This document shows, piece after piece, positions 1 through 5,214 of a stretch of 22,778 nt of DNA. The first letter of the stretch is position 1, and each line of letters opens with the position of its first letter. Made by a program: the position numbers and the translations under genes. Source of the DNA: a virus; IMG/VR virus record IMGVR_UViG_3300043750_000055, positions 1 to 22,778 of that record; one strand, written 5' to 3'. Below the pieces are notes generated by a model, which did no database searches, was not told where the DNA came from, and was given only the letters and a program-made list of their open reading frames with translations.

Positions 1-174
1 CTCACCGACGAGATCGTCCGGGACGCCCGCAAGCAGTACCGCCAGGGCGGCGTCACCATCGCCGAACTCGCCGAGGAATACGGCTGCAAGCGCACCGCGC
101 TCAGCCGCGCCATCCACGGGAACACCTGGGCCCACCTCAAGGACTACCTTCCGGAGATCTCCGATGCAGCCTGA
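1..174 (+). CDS. HTH-domain protein, C-terminal fragment
   Basis: The reading frame is open from the window edge and ends at TGA 172-174, giving 57 visible residues; the start lies upstream. The visible part has a helix-turn-helix pattern (VTIAELAEEYGCKRTALSRAI) followed by G-N-T-W-x-H-L. That arrangement is common in actinophage proteins, both as the recognition domain of HNH-type endonucleases and as free-standing small DNA-binding proteins. Since the upstream part is missing, a nuclease domain cannot be confirmed or excluded. It overlaps the next gene by 11 bp, so it belongs to the same transcript. Confidence 0.7.
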   Translation, partial: LTDEIVRDARKQYRQGGVTIAELAEEYGCKRTALSRAIHGNTWAHLKDYLPEISDAA

Positions 175-319
175 CTCGATCCCCAACGGCATGGTGCGCC
201 TGTTCTGCCTGAACTGCCGTCAGCCGTCCGTCGTCTCCCGCAACCTGTGGCAGCGGGTCCGCCCCACGATGGCCTGCGGTCACTGCCGCAAGACCGGCAG
301 CTGGGCGGCCGGGTCGTGA
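164..319 (+). CDS. small zinc-ribbon protein (51 aa)
   Basis: ATG at 164 follows GGAG (153-156) by 7 nt, inside the end of the preceding gene. The 51-residue product has two CxxC knuckles, C15-C18 and C38-C41 (the latter as CGHC), about 20 residues apart, which is the layout of a small zinc ribbon. The role is unknown; such proteins usually bind nucleic acid or act as adaptors. The stop codon overlaps the next GTG start (GTGA), pointing to translational coupling. Confidence 0.6.
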   Translation: MQPDSIPNGMVRLFCLNCRQPSVVSRNLWQRVRPTMACGHCRKTGSWAAGS

Positions 320-837
320 CCAAGATCGGCCCCACCACGGCGATCATCCTCACCGGATCCCGCTGGCACCCGAACCCCCAGCTGGCCCTGACCGAGCTGG
401 CCCGCTACGTGCTGAACGCGCCCGGCTGGGTCATCGTCCGCCACGGCGCCTGCCCCGGTGAGAAGTCCATCGACCAGGCCGTGTCCGAGTGGGCACAGGA
501 CTGCAAGGAACTCGGGGTCATCGAAGACCCGATGCCCGCCGACTGGGACAACTGCGGCCCCGAGTGCCCGCCCGGCCTGGAACACCGGGTGATGAAGCTG
601 CCCGGCGACATCTGGCACCCCGGCAAGGAGCCGGACTACTGCCCGTACGCCGGACCGCGCCGCAACGGGGAGATGGTCCGCAGGACCGACCCGAGGGCCG
701 CCCTGGTCATCGCCGCCCCGCACGGCATGTCCAAGGGCACCCGGAACTGCATCCGGCAGGCCCGGGTACAGGGCATCCCCGTCCACACCGTCCACACCGC
801 CGTCACCTCGAACCGCCAGCAGGAGGCGATGTTCTGA
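316..837 (+). CDS. YspA/cpYpsA-like SLOG-family protein (DUF2493-like)
   Basis: I chose GTG 316 because it overlaps the preceding stop by 4 bp and places the N-terminal strand AIILTGSRW directly after the start; an ATG at 247 would add 23 unrelated residues. The 173-aa product has the SLOG (Rossmann-like) signature: strand plus G-S-R near residues 14-16, an H-G-A-C-P-G-x-x-x-x-x-D loop (about 44-54), a conserved AGPRRNGEMV segment, a hydrophobic strand ALVIAAPHG, and G-T-R-N-C in a late helix. SLOG proteins bind nucleotide-derived ligands such as nucleotides or ADP-ribose-like molecules; the phage members have no established role. It lies directly before thyX, overlapping by one base. Confidence 0.8.
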   Translation: MTKIGPTTAIILTGSRWHPNPQLALTELARYVLNAPGWVIVRHGACPGEKSIDQAVSEWAQDCKELGVIEDPMPADWDNCGPECPPGLEHRVMKLPGDIWHPGKEPDYCPYAGPRRNGEMVRRTDPRAALVIAAPHGMSKGTRNCIRQARVQGIPVHTVHTAVTSNRQQEAMF

Positions 838-1553
838 TGACCCCTGGAATCGTCTTCACCTCCGACATCACCGCCAAGCTGATCAAGCATGTCGGCGACG
901 ACGACGGCATAGCCGCCGCTGCCCGGGTGTCCACCCTCGGGGAACTCTCCCTGGACAGCGGGCACCCCACCGCCAACGCCGGACTGATCAACTTCCTGAT
1001 GCGGGACCGGCACGGCAGCCCCTTCGAGCACGCCTCCATGACCTTCCTCGTGGAAGCCCCGATCTTCGTGTTCCGCGAGTGGATGCGTCACCGGGTCGGC
1101 TGGTCCTACAACGAGGAGTCCGGCCGCTACCGCAAGCTGATGCCCAAGTTCTACCTGCCCGCCCGGGACCGCAACCTGGTGCAGGTCGGCAAGCCCGGCG
1201 CGTACGCCTTCGAACCCGGCACCGACGAGCAGCACGCCCGCATGGTCACCAACATGATGACCGCCTACGAGGACGCCTACGGGGCCTACCTGGAGATGCT
1301 GGACGCCGGGATCGCCCGCGAGGTGGCCCGGATGGTCCTGCCGGTCGGCCTGTTCAGCTCCGCCTACGTCACCTGCAACCCGCGTTCCCTGATGGCGTTC
1401 CTGAGCCTGCGCACCCACCGGGCGGACGCGGCGTTCCCCAGCTTCCCGCAGCGGGAGATTGAGATGGCGGCCGAGCAGATGGAAGAGACGTTCTCCGTCC
1501 TCTTCCCCCAGACGTGGAAGGCCTTCAACGACCACGGGCGGGTGTCTCCGTGA
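837..1553 (+). CDS. thyX: flavin-dependent thymidylate synthase ThyX
   Basis: ThyX makes dTMP from dUMP using methylene-tetrahydrofolate, with FAD/NADPH for reduction. The 238-aa product carries the signature RHRVGWSYNEESGRY (residues 84-98), preceded by FREWM, and the downstream helix with R-S-L-M-A-F-L-S-L-R-T-H (about 186-197) typical of the family. Eight residues separate RHR from the S-x-R part; classical bacterial enzymes have seven, and I recall the longer form from actinophage homologues. ATG 837 overlaps the upstream TGA by one base. It sits in a nucleotide-metabolism operon with a diphosphohydrolase-like gene, and a deaminase at 11340 could supply dUMP. The length is normal for the family and the signature is intact, so it is probably functional. 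Confidence 0.95.
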   Translation: MTPGIVFTSDITAKLIKHVGDDDGIAAAARVSTLGELSLDSGHPTANAGLINFLMRDRHGSPFEHASMTFLVEAPIFVFREWMRHRVGWSYNEESGRYRKLMPKFYLPARDRNLVQVGKPGAYAFEPGTDEQHARMVTNMMTAYEDAYGAYLEMLDAGIAREVARMVLPVGLFSSAYVTCNPRSLMAFLSLRTHRADAAFPSFPQREIEMAAEQMEETFSVLFPQTWKAFNDHGRVSP

Positions 1554-1837
1554 GGTACCTCGGTAAGCGCGTGCGCTTCGTCTCCCCGGGCATCGCCTCG
1601 GCGATCCTCCGCAGCGACGACGACGGCCCGGACGCCCTGTACCCGTGCGCGATCGGCGTCTACTGCGACGAGTGCGGGACCGTCGTCAAGGAGGACTTCT
1701 TCGTCAACGACCGGATGACCAAGCCGGAGCGGCTGGAGCTGATCCGGTCTCACGCGCGGTCCCTGGGCTGGGCCTGCGACATGCACGGCGACATGTGCCC
1801 GCCCTGCCTCAAGGCCGCCGAGGGGGAGCAGCTGTGA
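1550..1837 (+). CDS. small Zn-binding protein (95 aa), unknown function
   Basis: GTG 1550 overlaps the thyX stop by 4 bp. The product has C39-x2-C42 (CDEC) and a second cluster C76-x2-H79-x3-C83-x2-C86 (ending CPPC), enough for one or two zinc sites. It resembles small Zn-finger proteins that are common in actinophage early operons, but I do not recognise a named family. The stop overlaps the next GTG start by 4 bp, so expression is probably coupled to thyX and the following HTH gene. Confidence 0.65.
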   Translation: MRYLGKRVRFVSPGIASAILRSDDDGPDALYPCAIGVYCDECGTVVKEDFFVNDRMTKPERLELIRSHARSLGWACDMHGDMCPPCLKAAEGEQL

Positions 1838-2082
1838 GCCTCGCGGTCAAATCCTTGGGCAGCGGCCTGACGGTGCGGGAAACGCAGATTCTCCAGCTGG
1901 CTTCCACCGGCAGCACGGACGGCCAGATCTCCGTGCGGCTGGGGATCAGCATCCACACGGTCCGGGACTACTGGCGGCACGCGATCAAGCCTGCCCTCGG
2001 CGCCCAGGACCGGACGAACGCGGTGGCGCTGGCTGTCGCGATGGGTCTGGTCAACCCGCTGAAGGAGGAGGTCCCGTGCTGA
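1834..2082 (+). CDS. LuxR/GerE-type helix-turn-helix protein (82 aa)
   Basis: The product is little more than one LuxR C-terminal HTH: LTVRETQILQLASTG, then G-Q-I-S-V-R-L-G-I-S-I-H-T-V-R-D-Y (recognition helix), then an R-T-N-A-V-A-L-A-V-A-M-G-L tail as in GerE-type domains. There is no receiver or ligand-binding domain, so it is a stand-alone DNA-binding protein of GerE size. It could regulate phage or host promoters; the target is unknown. GTG 1834 overlaps the preceding stop by 4 bp. Confidence 0.8.
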   Translation: MSLAVKSLGSGLTVRETQILQLASTGSTDGQISVRLGISIHTVRDYWRHAIKPALGAQDRTNAVALAVAMGLVNPLKEEVPC

Positions 2083-2234
2083 ATTGGCTGTGGGCCCTGG
2101 AGAGGCGCTGGAAGGAGCGCAGGGAGGCCAAGCGGTACGCCCGCATGGTCGTGCACCTCACGATGTCTCCGGGCGTCCTGGAGGCCATCAAGGAGCGTCT
2201 GGCCGAGGACGACTGGACGCACCGCCGTGGATGA
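2076..2234 (+). CDS. micro-ORF, basic 52-aa protein
   Basis: GTG 2076 follows AAGGAGGAGG (about 2061-2070) at good spacing, a strong ribosome binding site, and the frame overlaps the HTH gene by 7 bp. The predicted 52-aa product is rich in Arg, Lys and Trp in its first 20 residues (LWALERRWKERREAKRYAR), suggesting an amphipathic or nucleic-acid-binding helix. No family is recognised. The strong SD supports translation even though the gene is short. Confidence 0.5.
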   Translation: MLNWLWALERRWKERREAKRYARMVVHLTMSPGVLEAIKERLAEDDWTHRRG

Positions 2235-2343
2235 GCTGATCGCGTACCTCGCGGCCGTCCTGGGGTTCGCCGCCGCTCTGTGCGGCCACCCCTTCCAGTC
2301 GGCTCCCTGGAGGGGCCTCAAGTCGAAAGTGTGGAACCGGTGA
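2227..2343 (+). CDS. micro-ORF, 38-aa hydrophobic peptide
   Basis: GTG 2227 overlaps the previous frame by 8 bp, and the stop overlaps the next start by 4 bp, so the frame bridges two genes in the coupled operon. The first 20 residues (VDELIAYLAAVLGFAAALCG) would form one short hydrophobic helix, followed by a basic tail. It may be a tiny membrane peptide, or simply a coupling ORF. The ribosome binding site is weak (GGACGACTGG upstream). Evidence is mainly the overlap geometry. Confidence 0.35.
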   Translation: MDELIAYLAAVLGFAAALCGHPFQSAPWRGLKSKVWNR

Positions 2344-2735
2344 AGGACATGGACACCGACCCGGAAGTCCACGGGACGCCCCGGCGCTTCATCACGAAGG
2401 ACTCCGGGGCGCGCGAGGAGTACTCCACCGGGATGCGGCGGGACACCCAGGAGGGCAAGGCCCGCTTCGACCTGCTGTTCCCGCTGGACGTGCCCTACCC
2501 GGAGCAGTTCATGACCCGTATCGCGGAACTGCTGTGCCGGGGCGTGGAGAAGTACGGGGAGCGGAACTGGGAGAAGGCGGGGACTGCGGAGGAGATGGAG
2601 CGCTTCCGGGCGTCCGCCATGCGCCATCTCGCGCAGTGGCTGGCCGGTGACCCGGACGAAGATCACGCGGCTGCCGTGGTGTTCAACCTGCTGGCCTACG
2701 AGACCACGTTCTACAAGATCAACAAACTGGCGTAA
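2340..2735 (+). CDS. dATP/dGTP diphosphohydrolase N-terminal-like (MazG-type) protein
   Basis: GTG 2340 keeps the 4-bp overlap pattern of the operon; a longer upstream extension lacks such a signal. The 131-aa product matches, from memory, the phage domain named dATP/dGTP diphosphohydrolase N-terminal: S-G-A-R-E-E-Y-S-T-G-M-R-R-D (about 22-35), G-K-x-R-F-D-L-L (39-46), K-Y-G-E-R-N-W (71-77), then R-H-x-x-Q-W and D-E-D-H-x-A-A-V-V-F-N (about 106-116), the acidic helix expected to bind metal in all-alpha NTP pyrophosphatases. Known members hydrolyse dNTPs in phage-modified nucleotide pathways. The exact substrate here is inference. It is the last gene of the thyX operon. Confidence 0.7.
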   Translation: MKDMDTDPEVHGTPRRFITKDSGAREEYSTGMRRDTQEGKARFDLLFPLDVPYPEQFMTRIAELLCRGVEKYGERNWEKAGTAEEMERFRASAMRHLAQWLAGDPDEDHAAAVVFNLLAYETTFYKINKLA

Positions 2736-2779
2736 GCCGACCATGGGCTATGTCAGTCCTGCGGTGTAGTCTGTTAACT

Positions 2780-2807
2780 CCCGCTGCAAGAAACGCTGCT
2801 CAGCGGG
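2780..2807 (+). terminator. stem-loop downstream of the thyX operon, possible terminator
   Basis: CCCGCTG (2780-2786) pairs perfectly with CAGCGGG (2801-2807) across a 14-nt loop. No T-tract follows, so termination would be weak or factor-dependent. It lies 45 nt after the last gene of the operon. Confidence 0.35.
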
Positions 2808-2820
2808 CCTAGGGACTCAG

Positions 2821-2855
2821 TTGACACGCTCGAACGAATGTGTCTACCGTAGCAC
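2821..2855. promoter_or_regulatory. promoter/operator region upstream of the Sak4-like gene, with a reverse copy of the repeat motif
   Basis: On the plus strand TTGACA (2821-2826) is followed after 18 nt by TACCGT (2845-2850), a plausible sigma-70-type promoter for the gene at 2916. Overlapping it, positions 2838-2855 read on the minus strand give GTGCTACGGTAGACACAT, which differs at one of 18 bases from the promoter motif at 16580-16597 (GTGCTAGGGTAGACACAT). Either a leftward promoter is present, or the motif is a protein-binding site whose orientation is flexible. Confidence 0.6.
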
Positions 2856-2915
2856 CTGCGACCCGGCGCTAATCCGGAAGAGACACGTCAAACCAGTACA
2901 AACGAAGAGAGTTAC

Positions 2916-3944
2916 ATGCCTCGCGTAGACGGCGCGCCGAAGCCTCCTCAGAAGGCCGAAGCCCCCATTCCCCAGCAGCACCAGCCCGACCCGAACGAGC
3001 CGTTCGACCCGATGGCCTTCCTGGGACTGACCTCCCTGGACGACACCAGCGAGTTCCTGCGGGTCATGCTGTTCGGCCAGCCCAGCTCGGGCAAGACCTC
3101 CTCTGCTGCCTTCGTGGCGAACCTCCCCGGTGATGGCCTGACGGTCTTCATCGACGTGGAGGGCGGCCTCAAGAAGGACGCGCTCAAGCGGCTCGGTGTC
3201 GACACCAGCAAGGTCGTCATCTGGCCCGACCGTGAGAAGGGCGAGGAGGTCTCCTACGCCAGCGTAGAGGCGCTGATCTTCCGCCTCCGTTCCACGCTCC
3301 AGCGTCAGCCCGGCGCCATCAAGGCCGTGTCGTTCGACTCCAGCACCGAAGGCGCGGCCACGCTCCTGCTGGAGATCACCACGTACGCCTACGAGAAGGA
3401 TCTCAACCTTCCCGAGGCGGCCAAGCTGAAGAAGATCGCGGACGGCAAGCAGCTGCGGGAGTCCAAGCACGCCACGCAGATCCAGGACTACGGCACCCTG
3501 ACCAACCAGGGCCGCACCCTGTTCCGGGCGCTCCGTGACCTCGGCTGCCACCTGGTCATCACCGCCCTGGAGAAGGACGACGCGGAGGGCGAGGGCGGCA
3601 CCAAGGCCATCGGCCCCGAGCTGCCGAACAAGCTGTCCGCCTCCGTCCGGGGCTACGTGGACATGGTCCTCCGTCTGACGGCGGAGACCGTGAAGACCGG
3701 CGCGGCGGAGCAGGAGACCCTGATCACCGCCGAGACGAAGCTGACGAACACCCGGCTGTGCAAGGACCGTGACGGCGTCCTCCCGATGACGCTGCTCACC
3801 CCGACGATGGAGCGCATCCACGCGTACGTCACGGGCGAGTTGACGGAGGAGACGGACCCCGAGATCGCCCGTCACGCCGCGATCCGTCAGCAGGCCGAGC
3901 AGTACCGGTCCTCGCGCAGGCCCTCCCGCGCGACCGCCGCCTGA
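2916..3944 (+). CDS. Sak4-like RecA-family recombinase (P-loop ATPase)
   Basis: The 342-aa protein has Walker A GQPSSGKT (residues 54-61), a strand-end FIDVEGG (78-84) and a Walker B-like AVSFDS (137-142), with a RecA-like core of normal Sak4 length plus short disordered tails. Sak4 proteins are phage single-strand annealing recombinases that work with a cognate SSB. The next gene encodes an SSB-like protein with an acidic tip, which supports this. ATG 2916 follows GAAGAGAG. The C-terminus (RSSRRPSRATAA) is basic and probably flexible. An alternative annotation would be AAA-family ATPase of unspecified role; no zinc-finger or DnaB features are seen. Confidence 0.75.
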   Translation: MPRVDGAPKPPQKAEAPIPQQHQPDPNEPFDPMAFLGLTSLDDTSEFLRVMLFGQPSSGKTSSAAFVANLPGDGLTVFIDVEGGLKKDALKRLGVDTSKVVIWPDREKGEEVSYASVEALIFRLRSTLQRQPGAIKAVSFDSSTEGAATLLLEITTYAYEKDLNLPEAAKLKKIADGKQLRESKHATQIQDYGTLTNQGRTLFRALRDLGCHLVITALEKDDAEGEGGTKAIGPELPNKLSASVRGYVDMVLRLTAETVKTGAAEQETLITAETKLTNTRLCKDRDGVLPMTLLTPTMERIHAYVTGELTEETDPEIARHAAIRQQAEQYRSSRRPSRATAA

Positions 3945-3984
3945 TACACCTGAACCACCAGAACACACGCGAGGAATAAGAGAC

Positions 3985-4662
3985 ATGCCGAAGCTCAACA
4001 AGGACCAGGTCGCTGCCGCCAAGGCGCAGGGGTACGAGCAGAAGTCGACCGAGCGCAAGCCGCTGCCCCTCGTGGACGGCAAGCCGTGGGTCTACAAGCT
4101 CGTGGCCTGCTCCGTGGGTGCCACCGCGAAGAACCCGAACAAGATGCAGTGGACGTGGGAACTCCAGCTGGACGCCCGCTACCACCCGGAGTACTGCAAC
4201 GGTCAGTACCTGGAGAAGGTCTGGTACTACACCCCGGTTGAGGGTGGCCAGGAGTGGGCCATCGCCAAGATGTTCCACGCCTTCGGCTACGAGCCGGAGA
4301 CCGACACCGACGAGATCATCAACGATGAGGCGCCGGTCCTGGCGTACCTGGCCACGGACGTCTACCAGGGCAAGACCAAGATGGTGGCCCGCCGCTTCGC
4401 CCAGCACTACGAGGAGGAGTACCCGCAGGCGCAGGGCGCCCAGCCCCCGTTCGGCGGGAGCGACGACCCGTACACGCCTCAGGCTGCCGCTGCGGTGGCT
4501 GCCCCGGCCGCTGCTGCCCCGGCTGCTTCGTTCGCCAAGCCTGCCGACGACCCGTGGGCGGCCGGTCCGGCGCAGGCGTCCCCGGCTGGTGGCGGGTACG
4601 GCGCGGGTGTCCCGCAGCAGGCGGCCCCGGCCGCTGCCGGGGACCCCGAGGACACGTTCTGA
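3985..4662 (+). CDS. SSB-like protein (DUF669-type) with Ala/Pro/Gly linker and acidic C-terminal tip
   Basis: Residues 1-150 form a globular domain with the pattern of phage DUF669-like proteins found next to Sak4/RecA-like genes (K-P-L-P-L-V-D-G-K-P-W-V-Y-K-L; then KMQWTWELQLDARY; then an aromatic K-V-W-Y-Y-T-P strand). Residues 150-215 are a low-complexity Ala/Pro/Gly linker, and the protein ends DPEDTF, acidic residues followed by a terminal Phe as in bacterial SSB tips. This suggests a single-stranded DNA-binding protein that recruits partners through its tail. GAGGAATAAGAG gives a good RBS before ATG 3985. Function is inferred from architecture and neighbour. Confidence 0.7.
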   Translation: MPKLNKDQVAAAKAQGYEQKSTERKPLPLVDGKPWVYKLVACSVGATAKNPNKMQWTWELQLDARYHPEYCNGQYLEKVWYYTPVEGGQEWAIAKMFHAFGYEPETDTDEIINDEAPVLAYLATDVYQGKTKMVARRFAQHYEEEYPQAQGAQPPFGGSDDPYTPQAAAAVAAPAAAAPAASFAKPADDPWAAGPAQASPAGGGYGAGVPQQAAPAAAGDPEDTF

Positions 4663-4682
4663 TCCCCGTGTGACCCTCTGAC

Positions 4683-4720
4683 ACCGGCCCTCTGCCTCCC
4701 TGGTAGAGGGCCGGTCGTCT
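4683..4720 (+). terminator. intrinsic terminator after the SSB-like gene
   Basis: ACCGGCCCTCT (4683-4693) pairs perfectly with AGAGGGCCGGT (4705-4715): 11 bp, 11-nt loop, followed by the weak T-rich CGTCTATCT. It ends the recombination transcript. Confidence 0.8.
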
Positions 4721-4743
4721 ATCTGGGGTGCTAGCCCTAGTAC

Positions 4744-4775
4744 GTGCTAAAATGGTTGTGACCTTTGACCAGCAC
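4744..4775 (+). promoter_or_regulatory. promoter with imperfect inverted repeat
   Basis: TGC-TAAAAT (4745-4753) is an extended -10 whose first base (4748) lies 48 nt before ATG 4796, within the 42-48 nt range of the leadered repeat promoters elsewhere in the window. GTGCT (4744-4748) and AGCAC (4771-4775), with inner TGGT/ACCA, form an imperfect inverted repeat that could be an operator. No clear -35 is seen. Confidence 0.4.
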
Positions 4776-4795
4776 TTATTAGGAAGTGAGACCCC

Positions 4796-5083
4796 ATGGA
4801 TCAGACCCCTACGCGGACCACGGGAGCATCCCCGTCCAAGTCAGTCCGCGAACCCGAGGAGGCCATGCAGCTGGCCCGCAAGACGCCGGGCCGCCGCGTG
4901 CTCGTCTCCGAGGGCCATGCGAAGTTCGGAGCCCGCGTCAAGGCCAACGACATCCGGTGCGGCAAGCGCAGCGGGTGGGCCCCGTACCGGGGCGAGGTCC
5001 AGACCTCAGCTCTCCAGCAGGATGACGGCTCGTACAACGTCTACGTCTACGTAGAGCCGGAAACGGTCACCGAGACCGACTGA
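4796..5083 (+). CDS. small phage protein (95 aa), unknown function
   Basis: ATG 4796 has AGGAAGTGAG upstream. The product begins with a Thr/Ser/Pro-rich tail of about 20 residues, then a basic alpha/beta-looking segment (A-R-K-T-P-G-R-R-V-L-V-S-E-G-H-A-K-F-G-A-R) and ends with a beta-rich acidic part (YNVYVYVEPETVTETD). I do not recognise a family. It forms its own transcription unit between a terminator (4683) and a long hairpin (5132), and lies directly upstream of DNA polymerase. Confidence 0.65.
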   Translation: MDQTPTRTTGASPSKSVREPEEAMQLARKTPGRRVLVSEGHAKFGARVKANDIRCGKRSGWAPYRGEVQTSALQQDDGSYNVYVYVEPETVTETD

Positions 5084-5131
5084 CGCTCCGGAGCGCGCAT
5101 GGCCCCCAAACACCCATCCCATGTCCACAGC

Positions 5132-5202
5132 CCCCAGTAGGGATCTCCACCGAAGGAGGTCCCTACTGGGGTTCACAGGCGGCTCGAACGACCAGTGGAG
5201 CC
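5132..5202 (+). promoter_or_regulatory. long hairpin enclosing a perfect Shine-Dalgarno, upstream of DNA polymerase
   Basis: CCCCAGTAGGGA (5132-5143) pairs perfectly with TCCCTACTGGGG (5160-5171), and CTCC/GGAG extend the stem inside it. The 3' part contains GAAGGAGGT (5152-5160), a near-ideal SD that would be buried in the fold, but no ATG, GTG or TTG start follows at usable distance. A second stem, GGCTC (5181-5185) with GAGCC (5198-5202), lies just before the polymerase start. No T-tract follows. It could be a terminator for the small gene upstream or a 5' control element for the polymerase. Confidence 0.5.
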
Positions 5203-5214
5203 GTTGGGAGCACC

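Noticed and set aside
2340-2735. Evidence for a diaminopurine (Z) genome
   Set aside because: Only a diphosphohydrolase-like protein is seen; PurZ and DatZ are not in the window, and the polymerase has ordinary motifs apart from two residues. Kept only as something to check.
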